64,000 bases of DNA from Winogradskyella psychrotolerans (GCF_018860565.1 NZ_JAHKPS010000004.1:24348-88347); one strand, 5' to 3'; shown: positions 35,293 through 43,495, counted from the first letter of the stretch. Numbers and translations: made by a program. The notes: generated by a model from the sequence alone, not told the origin.

Positions 35293-35533
35293 CAAATTTG
35301 TCGATTTACACAAAAACATTTGGAACATAATGAGTTGAAAATATATATTGAAAACTCAATCAAACAAACAAATCATTTTATTAACCCTAAAAACCAAAAA
35401 ACTATGATGACATTAGCAAAACTGATTATTGAAATTATATTAGCAATATTTTAAAAAATTAAAAAACAACCAAAACAAAACCACCAATCAAAAACAAGTA
35501 AGACTTAGTTCTAGAATAAGTTTTACTATTTTT
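35293..35533 (+). other. Candidate short transcription unit with a 16-aa hydrophobic ORF
   Basis: A -7-like CAAATTTG (35293-35300) precedes an ORF at 35404-35454 encoding MMTLAKLIIEIILAIF. A hairpin follows: GTAAGACTTA (35498-35507) with TAAGTTTTAC (35517-35526), then TATTTTT. A promoter, tiny hydrophobic ORF and terminator in ~240 nt could be a small RNA, a leader, or a toxin-like peptide. The coding claim rests on one hydrophobic ORF only. Confidence 0.35.
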
Positions 35534-35534
35534 G
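35527..35534 (+). promoter_or_regulatory. -7 element of the 50-aa gene, overlapping a terminator U-tract
   Basis: TATTTTTG matches TAnnTTTG and lies 25 nt upstream of the 50-aa ORF start. The same bases are the T-run of the hairpin at 35498-35526. Confidence 0.45.
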
Positions 35535-35559
35535 CTAAAGATTTATTATTCAACCTCTA

Positions 35560-35712
35560 ATGAAAAACAAAATCTTTAGAATTCTGGCTCAACTAAACAA
35601 AGCCATACTTCCATCTTACTCCAAAAAACAATTAGACCTTAGCAAAGCTTCTAAGCTACAACTTGCCATAATAGCTTGGCGTGTTTATGTAACTAAAAAT
35701 GCACTTAGTTAA
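35560..35712 (+). CDS. Conserved small basic protein (50 aa)
   Basis: The 50-residue ORF begins MKNKIFRILAQLNKAILPSY and ends WRVYVTKNALS. It is basic, with LDLSKASKLQLAIIAWR as the core. I recall very similar 50-residue proteins in many Flavobacteriaceae genomes, sometimes mislabelled SsrA-binding protein. This is knowledge from memory, not tested. A -7 element sits 25 nt upstream. Nothing else supports a function. Confidence 0.6.
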   Translation: MKNKIFRILAQLNKAILPSYSKKQLDLSKASKLQLAIIAWRVYVTKNALS

Positions 35713-35935
35713 TTAAAGACTTAGTGTTTGCCTATTTGAATTAAAAATCCATACCATTTATTGCACTACGCAATACAAGCTTTATAGTCATTTCATTAGC
35801 TCTTAAGCTATAGAAAGGCTATTGCAATAATGCTCTAAAACTTTCCAATTTTATGAGAAATTTAAGACTGTAAATTTCATCAAACTACTGCATGGTGTTA
35901 TATTTAGTACATTAACCTTAAAAACTAAAAAAATA

Positions 35936-36364
35936 ATGAAAACCTTATATGAAGCAACTACAAAAGCAGAAGGTGGCAGAACTGGACACATCACATCAGA
36001 AGACGGTATTCTAGATCATAATTTATCGGTACCTAAATCTATGGGAGGTGACGGTGGAAATGGCACAAACCCAGAACAACTTTTTGGTGCTGCCTATGCA
36101 GCATGTTTTGGTGGCGCATTGCAATCTGTTGCTAAAAACGAAGGTATTAAAATTGATGATGACGCATTAAGTGTCACAGCTATTATTGGCTTTTGTAAAG
36201 ATGAAGATGGCTTTTTCTTAGAAGCGACTTTAGATTGTTACATCCCAGGAGTTGATTTAGAAACTGGTGAAGATTTGGTAGAAAAAGCACATGAAGCCTG
36301 TCCGTTTAGCAAAGCTACACGCGATAATATTACAGTAACCTTGAATTTATTACTAGACGAATAA
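35936..36364 (+). CDS. ohr: Organic hydroperoxide resistance protein (Ohr)
   Basis: The 142-residue thiol peroxidase has both catalytic cysteines in the classical context: AAYAACFGGAL (about residue 60) and ACPFSKATRDN (about residue 124), plus NGTNPEQLFG. It detoxifies organic hydroperoxides. No OhrR regulator is beside it. Upstream sequence (35713-35935) shows no ORF; a weak TATATTTA lies about 50 nt before the ATG. Confidence 0.96.
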   Translation: MKTLYEATTKAEGGRTGHITSEDGILDHNLSVPKSMGGDGGNGTNPEQLFGAAYAACFGGALQSVAKNEGIKIDDDALSVTAIIGFCKDEDGFFLEATLDCYIPGVDLETGEDLVEKAHEACPFSKATRDNITVTLNLLLDE

Positions 36365-36402
36365 GGCTCAGCTATTTTTAGCTCGCCAATAATCTAATTA
36401 AT

Positions 36403-36435
36403 AAACCACGTTTATCGTTATGATTTTCGTGGTTT
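36403..36435 (+). terminator. Possible terminator of ohr
   Basis: AAACCACG (36403-36410) pairs with CGTGGTTT (36428-36435), but the T-run afterwards is short, so strength is doubtful. Confidence 0.5.
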
Positions 36436-36469
36436 TCATGTTTAATAGAGTAAATTTTCTGCAAATAAA

Positions 36470-36510
36470 AAAACCAACACTCTCAAAAATCGCTTGAAAG
36501 CATTGGTTTT
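36470..36510 (-). terminator. Terminator after tRNA-Arg
   Basis: On the minus strand AAAACCAA and TTGGTTTT form the base of a hairpin followed by Ts, immediately 3' of the tRNA-Arg gene. Confidence 0.6.
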
Positions 36511-36515
36511 ATTAG

Positions 36516-36589
36516 TGACCTCGACAGGATTCAAACCTGTAACCTCTTGAGCCGTAATCAAGTGCGCTATTCAGTTGCGCCACGAGGCC
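36516..36589 (-). tRNA. tRNA-Arg (anticodon ACG)
   Basis: The minus-strand sequence folds as a 74-nt cloverleaf. The acceptor GGCCTCG pairs with CGAGGTC (one G-U), D arm GCGC/GCGC, anticodon stem CTTGA/TCAAG with loop TTACGGC giving anticodon ACG, and T arm ACAGG/CCTGT with loop TTTGAAT. The discriminator is A. CCA is not encoded. Confidence 0.96.
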
Positions 36590-36662
36590 TTTTTAAGTGG
36601 GTGCAAATATAATACATTTATTAAATGATTGCCAAATTATTTATTTCAAATTTTTAAATTAC

Positions 36663-36670
36663 TATTTTTG
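36663..36670 (+). promoter_or_regulatory. -7 element directly abutting the Crp/Fnr-type gene start
   Basis: TATTTTTG is followed by only four bases before the ATG at 36675, so transcription should start at or next to the start codon (leaderless mRNA). Confidence 0.55.
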
Positions 36671-36674
36671 AAAT

Positions 36675-37313
36675 ATGATTTCTAAAGAACTACTCCAACC
36701 TTTTAATTACTTATTCGATTCAGAAATAATCGATAGTATAGCCAATGTTGCGTTTCTTAAAACCTTTAAAAAAGCGGATATTATTATAGACATAGGTCAA
36801 GATTTAAATTTTATTCCGCTTCTAATTAAAGGCAATATTAAAGTTTTACGAGAAGACAACGATGGTGATGAACTTTTATTATACGTTTTAGAAACGGGAG
36901 ATACTTGCGCCATGTCATTAACCTGTTGCATGGTTAAGTCTGTAAGTAAAATACGTGCCATTGCTGATGATGATGATGCCACTGTAATAATGATTCCTAT
37001 AGAATACATGAAACTATGGTTTAATTCTAATGAGAGTTGGAGAAATTTTATCTTACAAAGCTATCAAATTCGTTTTGACGAAATGTTAGAAACCATTGAC
37101 ACACTCGCCTTTATGAAAATGGACGAGCGCTTATTTAAATACCTTACAGATCAGGTAAAGCTATCTGCTTCTACACATTTAGAAATGACACATCAAGAAA
37201 TTGCAGAAGACTTAAATACATCTAGAGTCGTAATTTCAAGACTATTAAAACAACTCGAAAGAGAGAAAAAAATAGAACTTGGTAGAAACAAGATTAGTGT
37301 TTTAGAATTTTAG
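36675..37313 (+). CDS. Crp/Fnr family transcriptional regulator of the sulfur cluster
   Basis: The protein (212 residues) has an N-terminal cyclic-nucleotide-like beta-barrel, dimer helix, and a C-terminal HTH (LEMTHQEIAEDLNTSRVVISRLLKQLERE). The usual cAMP phosphate-binding RAE motif is not present. A vicinal Cys pair sits in CAMSLTCCMVK, a possible persulfide or thiol sensor (inference). It stands 59 nt before the YeeE operon, and a perfect TGTGA-N6-TCACA site lies in front of the dioxygenase gene, so it probably regulates the cluster. Confidence 0.88.
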   Translation: MISKELLQPFNYLFDSEIIDSIANVAFLKTFKKADIIIDIGQDLNFIPLLIKGNIKVLREDNDGDELLLYVLETGDTCAMSLTCCMVKSVSKIRAIADDDDATVIMIPIEYMKLWFNSNESWRNFILQSYQIRFDEMLETIDTLAFMKMDERLFKYLTDQVKLSASTHLEMTHQEIAEDLNTSRVVISRLLKQLEREKKIELGRNKISVLEF

Positions 37314-37347
37314 TCACATTTATTACATTACCTAAATAACAGAACTT

Positions 37348-37355
37348 TATTTTTG
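37348..37355 (+). promoter_or_regulatory. Promoter of the YeeE operon with degenerate Crp-type site
   Basis: The -7 TATTTTTG lies 16 nt before the ATG at 37372. The segment at 37312-37327 (AGTCACATTTATTACA) matches the dioxygenase-gene operator in 11 of 16 positions and is at the same distance from the -7 element. Confidence 0.45.
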
Positions 37356-37371
37356 TCTTATAATTAATTTT

Positions 37372-37929
37372 ATGGAATATATTTTACAACCTTGGCCTTG
37401 GTATGTCTCAGGTCCATGCATTGCTATTGTCATGTTTCTTCTACTCTATTTTGGAAGAACTTTTGGCATGTCCTCCAATCTCAGAACCTTATGCGCTATT
37501 GGTGGCGCAGGCAAACGTGTAGCGTTTTTTAAATTTGACTGGAAAAGTCAACGATGGAATCTCGTCGTTGTACTTGGTGCTATTTTTGGTGGTTTTATTG
37601 CACATTATTTTTTATCAAATCCTATACACATGGATCTTAGTGAAGCAACAGTTAAAGATTTAACAGCGTTAGGTTTTAATGATATAGGGCAAAGTTTATT
37701 ACCACCAGAACTATTTCGTTGGAATTCCGTTTTTAGTCTAAAGGGAATTCTAATACTCATCATTGGAGGTTTTCTTGTTGGGTTTGGTACACGCTATGCT
37801 GGCGGCTGTACTTCTGGCCATGCCATAACAGGCCTAAGCAGCTTACAATTACCTTCACTCATTGCTGTTATTGGCTTCTTTATTGGCGGTTTAATTATGA
37901 TTCACCTTATTTATCCAATACTCTTTTAA
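37372..37929 (+). CDS. YeeE/YedE thiosulfate-transport family protein (first half)
   Basis: The 185-residue membrane protein carries the YeeE signature [20 protein letters not shown], including the conserved Cys, and several hydrophobic helices. Full-length YeeE/TsuA has two such halves; here they are encoded separately (next gene), as in many Bacteroidota. It imports thiosulfate or related sulfur compounds by family analogy. The next gene starts 2 nt after the stop. Confidence 0.9.
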   Translation: MEYILQPWPWYVSGPCIAIVMFLLLYFGRTFGMSSNLRTLCAIGGAGKRVAFFKFDWKSQRWNLVVVLGAIFGGFIAHYFLSNPIHMDLSEATVKDLTALGFNDIGQSLLPPELFRWNSVFSLKGILILIIGGFLVGFGTRYAGGCTSGHAITGLSSLQLPSLIAVIGFFIGGLIMIHLIYPILF

Positions 37930-37931
37930 TT

Positions 37932-38348
37932 ATGGGAAAATATATCAAATTCTTTATTGTCGGAATATTCTTTGGAATAGTACTCGTTAAATCAGAAGCA
38001 GTTTCATGGTATCGTATTTTCGAAATGTTTAAATTTCAATCCTTCCATATGTATGGCATTATTGGAACAGCTGTTGGAACAGGAATTCTACTACTATTAC
38101 TTTCTAAAAAAAACAACGTAAAAACCATTAAAGGCACAACCTTAAACGTCCCTTTAAAAGAACGTGGCTTTACACGTTATATCATTGGCGGAACTATATT
38201 TGGCTTAGGTTGGGCTTTATGTGGTGCCTGTCCTGGACCAATGTATATTTTGTTAGGTACAGGAGCTTTTTCTATTATAATTGTCATTATTGCAGCATTA
38301 TTAGGTACTTACACCTATGGGTTGCTAAAAAACAAACTTCCACATTAA
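37932..38348 (+). CDS. YeeE/YedE family protein (second half, DUF6691)
   Basis: The 138-residue membrane protein complements the upstream half. It contains IIGGTIFGLGWALCGACPGPMYILLGTG with the conserved Cys pair CGACPG. Its start is 2 nt after the stop of the previous gene and its stop is 1 nt before the TSUP gene, so all three are one operon. Together the two halves likely build one sulfur-substrate channel. Confidence 0.9.
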   Translation: MGKYIKFFIVGIFFGIVLVKSEAVSWYRIFEMFKFQSFHMYGIIGTAVGTGILLLLLSKKNNVKTIKGTTLNVPLKERGFTRYIIGGTIFGLGWALCGACPGPMYILLGTGAFSIIIVIIAALLGTYTYGLLKNKLPH

Positions 38349-38349
38349 T

Positions 38350-39153
38350 ATGGAATTAATTGAAATACTAGGCTATATAGGTGCTTTAATTGTTGGACTT
38401 GTTTTAGGTCTTATAGGCGGAGGCGGTTCTATTTTAACCGTTCCTATTTTAGTATACTTTTTAGGATTTAGCCCAATCGTTGCTACAGGCTATTCGCTTT
38501 TTGTGGTAGGCAGCACCGCATTAGTAGGAACCATACGAAACATCAAAAAAAATACAATAGATTTTAAAACGGCTATAGTATTTGCAATTCCTTCAATAAT
38601 TACGGTTTTTATGGTGAGACGTTTGGTCATACCAAATTTACCCGAAGTCATATTTTCTATTGGAAACTTTAAACTTACCAATTCACTTTTCATCATGTTG
38701 CTATTTGCTATCATTATGCTTTTAGCTGGTTGGTCAATGATTAAATCTAAAACCATTAATAGCGACAATGTCATTAAAACATTTGACAACACCCATTATT
38801 TTGCTATTGGTACTCAAGCCATAGGTATTGGAGCTCTAGCAGGTTTAGTTGGTGCTGGAGGCGGATTCCTAATCGTCCCTGCACTAGTGCTATTGGTAAA
38901 ACTCCCTATAAAAAAAGCCATTAGTACGTCATTATTTATAATCGCCATACAATCGCTTATAGGTTTTTTAGGAGATTTAAAAACGTTACAAATTGATTGG
39001 CAATTTCTAATCACGTTTACTGGAATCTCAATTGCTGGGATTTTTATAGGATTAGCACTTTCTAAAAAAATCAGTGCAAAAGGATTAAAACGAGGATTTG
39101 GCTATTTCACCATATTTATGGCCATTTATATTATATTCAAGGAGCTCTTTTAA
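38350..39153 (+). CDS. TSUP/TauE-SafE family sulfite/sulfur-compound permease
   Basis: The 267-residue protein has the two repeats of TauE/SafE permeases: LGLIGGGGSILTVPILVYFLGF and ALAGLVGAGGGFLIVPALVLL, with seven to eight membrane helices. It probably exports sulfite or sulfoacetate-type products (family inference). It is tightly linked with both YeeE halves and separated by 70 nt from the persulfide dioxygenase gene, which has its own promoter. Confidence 0.9.
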   Translation: MELIEILGYIGALIVGLVLGLIGGGGSILTVPILVYFLGFSPIVATGYSLFVVGSTALVGTIRNIKKNTIDFKTAIVFAIPSIITVFMVRRLVIPNLPEVIFSIGNFKLTNSLFIMLLFAIIMLLAGWSMIKSKTINSDNVIKTFDNTHYFAIGTQAIGIGALAGLVGAGGGFLIVPALVLLVKLPIKKAISTSLFIIAIQSLIGFLGDLKTLQIDWQFLITFTGISIAGIFIGLALSKKISAKGLKRGFGYFTIFMAIYIIFKELF

Positions 39154-39160
39154 CAGACTT

Positions 39161-39176
39161 TGTGATAATTATCACA
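39161..39176 (+). promoter_or_regulatory. Crp/Fnr-type operator of the persulfide dioxygenase gene
   Basis: TGTGATAATTATCACA is a perfect 16-nt palindrome matching TGTGA-N6-TCACA. The -7 element TAAATTTG follows at 39197-39204 and the ATG at 39224. The spacing is consistent with class I/II activation, or with repression. Confidence 0.65.
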
Positions 39177-39223
39177 TTTCAAAAAATGAAGTTTCGTAAA
39201 TTTGCAATACAAACAAATAAAGA

Positions 39224-40630
39224 ATGAAAATAGAACAATTATATACAGGCTGTTTAGCACAAGGTGCATATTATGTTGAATCTGAAGGTGAAGTTGCTAT
39301 AATTGATCCGCTTAGAGAAATCCAACAATATGTTGATAAAGCTAAAGCTAATAATGCCAAAATTAAATATATTTTAGAAACGCATTTCCATGCTGATTTT
39401 GTATCGGGACATGTAGATTTAGCCAATAAGACTGGTGCTACTATTGTTTTTGGACCAGGGGCTACTACAAAATATGATATCCATTCTGCTAAAGATGGAG
39501 AGGAACTAAAAATTGGAAACATAACTATTAAAGTCTTGCATACACCAGGACACACTTTAGAATCTGCAACCTATTTATTAATTGATGAAAACGGAAAAAA
39601 TCACGCTATTTTTTCTGGAGACACACTATTTTTAGGCGATGTTGGAAGACCTGATTTAGCTATTAAATCTGATTTAACTAAAGAAGATCTAGCTGGAATG
39701 TTATTTGATTCTCTTCGAAATAAAATTATGCCTTTAGCCGATGACATTATTGTTTATCCTGCTCATGGCGCAGGCTCTGCTTGTGGAAAAAACCTAAGCA
39801 AAGAAACTGTTGGTGTTTTAGGAGAACAGAAAAAAACAAACTATGCTTTACGTGCAGATATGACTAAAGCTGAATTTGTAAAAGAAGTGCTTGATGGTAT
39901 TGCACCACCACCACAGTATTTTGCAAAAAATGCTATGATGAACAAAATGGGTTATGATGCTTTTGAAACCGTTTTAAAAACGGGTGATGTGGCACTTAAT
40001 CCTGATGAATTTGAAGCTATGGCCAATCACGAATCTGCTTTAGTGTTAGATGTACGACCACAATCTGATTTTATAAAAGGCCATATTCCAAATTCTATTT
40101 TTATTGGACTTAATGGGCAGTTTGCCCCTTGGGTTGGCGCCTTAATTAAGGATATTAAACAGCCAATAGTATTAGTTGTTCCTGAAGGCAAATCTGCAGA
40201 GGCCGTGACAAGACTTTCTCGTGTTGGTTATGATAATACATTAGGCTATCTTAAAGGTGGCTTAGACGCATGGAAACAAGCAGGAAAAGAAGTAGAAACA
40301 TTAGATTCTGTTTCTGTTGAAGAATTTGCAAAAAGAGCAAAAGCAAATCCCATAAACATCTTAGATGTTCGTAAAGATGGAGAATACCAATCGTCTCATA
40401 TTATAGATGCACAACATTTATCATTAGATTTTATTAATGAAAAGATGAACGAAGTAAGTAAAGATAAAACCTATTACGTACACTGCGCTGGAGGTTACCG
40501 TTCTGTTATTGCTGCATCAATTTTAAAAGCTAGAGGCTATGATAAACTTATAGATGTTGATGGCGGCTATAATGCAATTAAAGAAACGGATATAAAGACA
40601 ACCGATTTTGTTTGTCCTTCAACTTTATAA
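39224..40630 (+). CDS. Persulfide dioxygenase-rhodanese fusion (CstB-like)
   Basis: An N-terminal ETHE1-like metallo-beta-lactamase domain (1-~240) has HFHADFVSGH, HTPGHTLES and FSGDTLFLGDVGRPDLA, the iron and glutathione/thiol site. Two rhodanese domains follow. The first has no cysteine at the active loop (VVPEGKSAE), so it is probably inactive. The second has VHCAGGYRS with the active Cys. The C-terminus ends CPSTL. Such enzymes oxidise persulfide to sulfite and thiosulfate in sulfide detoxification. It lies in the sulfur cluster with transporters and a Crp-type operator. Confidence 0.93.
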   Translation: MKIEQLYTGCLAQGAYYVESEGEVAIIDPLREIQQYVDKAKANNAKIKYILETHFHADFVSGHVDLANKTGATIVFGPGATTKYDIHSAKDGEELKIGNITIKVLHTPGHTLESATYLLIDENGKNHAIFSGDTLFLGDVGRPDLAIKSDLTKEDLAGMLFDSLRNKIMPLADDIIVYPAHGAGSACGKNLSKETVGVLGEQKKTNYALRADMTKAEFVKEVLDGIAPPPQYFAKNAMMNKMGYDAFETVLKTGDVALNPDEFEAMANHESALVLDVRPQSDFIKGHIPNSIFIGLNGQFAPWVGALIKDIKQPIVLVVPEGKSAEAVTRLSRVGYDNTLGYLKGGLDAWKQAGKEVETLDSVSVEEFAKRAKANPINILDVRKDGEYQSSHIIDAQHLSLDFINEKMNEVSKDKTYYVHCAGGYRSVIAASILKARGYDKLIDVDGGYNAIKETDIKTTDFVCPSTL

Positions 40631-40641
40631 AGTCAAAAATT

Positions 40642-40911
40642 ATGAAAAACACACTTAAAATACAAAACTTAAAATGTGGTGGCTGTGCTAATACTATAGT
40701 AACACAGTTATCTAAACTCGACGGTATTTCTGAAGTTGTTGTAGATAATGACACAGACGAAGTAAGCTTTCTTGCGTCAACAGAAAACGACATAGAAGCT
40801 GTAAAAAATAAATTATCTCATCTAGGTTATCCCATTCTAGGAGATGCAAACTCTTTACCTAAAAAAGCGAAATCTTTTGTGAGTTGCGCTGTAGGCAGAA
40901 TATCTAAATAA
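40642..40911 (+). CDS. Heavy-metal-associated (HMA) domain protein
   Basis: The 89-residue protein begins MKNTLKIQNLKCGGCANTIV with the HMA CxxC motif (GGCA). The fold is ferredoxin-like and binds Cu(I) or similar ions. The frame is open from 40612, but that region overlaps the dioxygenase gene; the ATG at 40642, 11 nt after its stop, is chosen. It is the last gene of the sulfur cluster. A terminator shared with clpS follows. Confidence 0.88.
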   Translation: MKNTLKIQNLKCGGCANTIVTQLSKLDGISEVVVDNDTDEVSFLASTENDIEAVKNKLSHLGYPILGDANSLPKKAKSFVSCAVGRISK

Positions 40912-40935
40912 AATCAATAATTCTACATTACAAAT

Positions 40936-40965
40936 AAAAAATCCCACTTTGAAGTGGGATTTTTT
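40936..40965. terminator. Bidirectional terminator between the HMA gene and clpS
   Basis: ATCCCACTT and AAGTGGGAT are flanked by A5/T5 on either side, with a tight loop. It serves both convergent genes. Confidence 0.8.
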
Positions 40966-40966
40966 A

Positions 40967-41239
40967 TTAAACTATTTCAGCACTGAGTCCTGCTTGTAAA
41001 AGCTTGGAACATCGTGGCTCTAAATCTTCATAAGAGCCTGTTTTTACAGTACACTTTCCTTTATAATGCACTAACAAAGCACATTGTTCTGCTTGTTCTG
41101 GCATATGATCGCAAGCGTAAATAAGGGTGTCAATAACATGGTCAAATGTATTTACATCATCATTAAACAATACGATTTCATTTTGTTTTAATTCTTCTTC
41201 TTTTAGAAGTAGCTCTACGGCATGTTTTTCTTTTGTCAT
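40967..41239 (-). CDS. clpS: ATP-dependent Clp protease adaptor ClpS
   Basis: The 90-residue protein delivers N-degron substrates to ClpAP/ClpCP. Family features are EIVLFNDDVNTFDHVIDTL, CDHMPEQAEQCALLVHYKGKC and the ending AGLSAEIV. The frame continues to a TTG at 41275, but the ATG at 41239 (MTKEKHAVELLL) is the expected length. It lies downstream of prmA (start 63 nt past the prmA stop), likely in one transcript. Confidence 0.95.
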   Translation of the reverse strand: MTKEKHAVELLLKEEELKQNEIVLFNDDVNTFDHVIDTLIYACDHMPEQAEQCALLVHYKGKCTVKTGSYEDLEPRCSKLLQAGLSAEIV

Positions 41240-41302
41240 AGTGGATATCTTTTTAAGTGCTTCTAGAGTACTCAATGTGACAGGCTCTATTTTTAATTAC
41301 TA

Positions 41303-42136
41303 CTAATTTATAAATTTTAACGAAACCCACTGCCCTTTTTGTATAGTTTCCTCCAATTTTAACATCTGCTTATTGCATTCTGCTTCAATTATTGGAATAT
41401 CTTCTTGGTAAAAACCACTTAAAAATAGTGTTCCGTTAGGATTTAAACACTTAGCATAACTTGCTATATCTGCTAACAAAATATTCCTGTTAATATTAGC
41501 AATGATACTATCGTATTGTTTTCCTTCTAATAAAGCTACATCACCTTCATAAACCGAAATATGCTTACAATTATTTCGATTGACATTTTCTAAACTATTC
41601 AAATAGCACCAATTATCAATATCAATAGCATCGAGTTTAGTTGCTCCTACTTTTTCTGCTAAGATTGCCAAAACACCAGTTCCGCAACCCATATCTAAAA
41701 CAGTCTTATTCTTAAAATCATTTTTCAAGATATGCTGAATCATCATATGAGTCGTTTCATGATGCCCTGTACCAAAACTCATTTTAGGCTCAATAATTAA
41801 ATCGTATTTTGTGTTTGGTTTGTCATGAAAAGGTGCTCTAACAGAGCATACATCATCAACTATAATTGGGTTAAAATTCTTTTCCCATTCTTCGTTCCAA
41901 TTCGTTTGCTCTATTTCCTCTGAAGTATAAGAGATTTCAAACTCATCTGATTTTAAAACGTAAACATCGTCTAAAATAGTTTCACTCCACTCCTCTTTTT
42001 GAATGTAAGCCGTAACCCCGTCTTCGGATTCTACAAAACTTTCAAAACCAGCATAACCTAATTCTGCTATTAAAATCTCAACTGCAGGTTGTAAAGGACT
42101 TACCTTAAATGTATAACCTAAATATATTTCAGACAT
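41303..42136 (-). CDS. prmA: Ribosomal protein L11 methyltransferase
   Basis: The 277-residue enzyme trimethylates L11. The SAM motifs are FGTGHHETTHMM, DMGCGTGVLAILAEK and the NPPF-like Asn region SIIANINRNIL. The N-terminal substrate domain (about 1-100) precedes the methyltransferase. Gene order prmA-clpS, preceded by tpiA and the DoxX/DUF1599 genes, is the arrangement I recall from flavobacteria. Confidence 0.95.
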   Translation of the reverse strand: MSEIYLGYTFKVSPLQPAVEILIAELGYAGFESFVESEDGVTAYIQKEEWSETILDDVYVLKSDEFEISYTSEEIEQTNWNEEWEKNFNPIIVDDVCSVRAPFHDKPNTKYDLIIEPKMSFGTGHHETTHMMIQHILKNDFKNKTVLDMGCGTGVLAILAEKVGATKLDAIDIDNWCYLNSLENVNRNNCKHISVYEGDVALLEGKQYDSIIANINRNILLADIASYAKCLNPNGTLFLSGFYQEDIPIIEAECNKQMLKLEETIQKGQWVSLKFIN

Positions 42137-42208
42137 TTATTTCTTTTTTTTGCAAATTTACTAATCATTAATTTAGTTACTATTACTTTTGTTGCAAATT
42201 AAAATATT

Positions 42209-43411
42209 ATGAACAAATATATTGTTGCTATTCTTTTTTTGGTTTTTTCTCAAATATCTATTGCCCAAGACAATAATGATATAAAACTATCTGCACTACC
42301 TTATTATAGTTATGGTAAAGGTTTAGGCATTACCTCTCCTGACAGTATTTTTAAATTAAATATTCGTTTTAGAATGCAAAACCGATTTACTTATTTAAAT
42401 AACGACGATGAAGATAATGGATACGAAGCCATGATTAGACGTCTACGTTTACGTTTTGATGGTTATGTTGGGGATCCTAGCATAATTTATGTCATTCAAT
42501 TATCATTCTCTCCAAATGATGTAGGAGCAATTGAAGACGGCGACAACCTTAATATAATTAGAGATGCAATTGTATTTTACAGACCTGATGAGCATTGGAA
42601 TATTGGTTTTGGACAAACCAAACTCCCAGGAAACAGGCAGCGTATAAATTCCTCTGGTGCTCTACAGCTTACAGATCGCTCAATAAACAATTCCCGCTTT
42701 AATATTGATAGAGATTTTGGACTACAGGTCTATTATTTAAATGAATTAGAACATAAATTTTCGTACAACATTAAAACCGCGATAAGTACTGGTGAAGGTA
42801 GAAATTGGACCAAAGAACCTGATACTGGATTAGCTTTTACAGGCCGTTTAGAACTGTTTCCTTTTGGAGTTTTTAAAAGTAACGGAACATTATTTGAAGG
42901 CGATTTAAAACGCGAAAAAACACCTAAACTAATGCTTTCTGGCGTTTATCATTACAATGATGATGCACGAAGAACTCGTGGTACTATTGGAGATGATTTA
43001 TTTGAAAAACGCGACATACAGTCCCTATTTTTAGATGCCATTGTAAAATACAATGGTTGGGCGTTTCAAACGGCTTATATGAACAGAACAACTGATGATG
43101 CCATAACCATTAACCCAGATGATGCTTCAGAATCAAGATCTGTTTTTGCTGGTAGTGGTTTTGACACACAATTAAGTTACCTTTTTAAAAGTAATTATGA
43201 GCTTGTAGGACGCTTTTCTTACCAAGAACCACATAAAGACATTGAAATGTTAACGCCACAAACCAACCAATACAGTTTAGGAATAACTAAATATATTTGG
43301 GAACACGCTTTAAAATTACAAGCAGAAATTACCAACAGTGAACTCAACTATTTTGATTCTAGTAAAACCAATGATTGGTATTTACGATTTCAAGTAGAAA
43401 TTGGTATTTAA
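42209..43411 (+). CDS. Porin (phosphate-selective porin O/P type)
   Basis: The 400-residue protein has a signal peptide (cleavage near IAQDNN) and a 16-strand-like barrel pattern: FRMQNRFTYL, MIRRLRLRFDGYVGDPSIIYVIQL, FGQTKLPGNRQRINSS, and a C-terminal strand WYLRFQVEIGI. The family in Bacteroidota is often annotated porin O/P. It imports small anions such as phosphate; this copy is not in a Pho operon. A -7 element TACTTTTG lies at 42184-42191. Confidence 0.9.
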   Translation: MNKYIVAILFLVFSQISIAQDNNDIKLSALPYYSYGKGLGITSPDSIFKLNIRFRMQNRFTYLNNDDEDNGYEAMIRRLRLRFDGYVGDPSIIYVIQLSFSPNDVGAIEDGDNLNIIRDAIVFYRPDEHWNIGFGQTKLPGNRQRINSSGALQLTDRSINNSRFNIDRDFGLQVYYLNELEHKFSYNIKTAISTGEGRNWTKEPDTGLAFTGRLELFPFGVFKSNGTLFEGDLKREKTPKLMLSGVYHYNDDARRTRGTIGDDLFEKRDIQSLFLDAIVKYNGWAFQTAYMNRTTDDAITINPDDASESRSVFAGSGFDTQLSYLFKSNYELVGRFSYQEPHKDIEMLTPQTNQYSLGITKYIWEHALKLQAEITNSELNYFDSSKTNDWYLRFQVEIGI

Positions 43412-43461
43412 CTCTTGATATAACAATAGTTTTAAGAGTTTCTTTAAACGCAAAAAAAAGT

Positions 43462-43495
43462 CCTTAAATAACGGAGTGTATTCCATTATTTAAGG
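43462..43495. terminator. Bidirectional terminator between the porin and tpiA
   Basis: CCTTAAATAA and TTATTTAAGG enclose an inner GGA/TCC helix. A-runs (43452-43459) and T-runs on both sides suit termination of both convergent genes. Confidence 0.7.

Noticed and set aside
41240..41275. Longer clpS start at the TTG (41275)
   Set aside because: The ATG at 41239 yields the normal family length and N-terminus.
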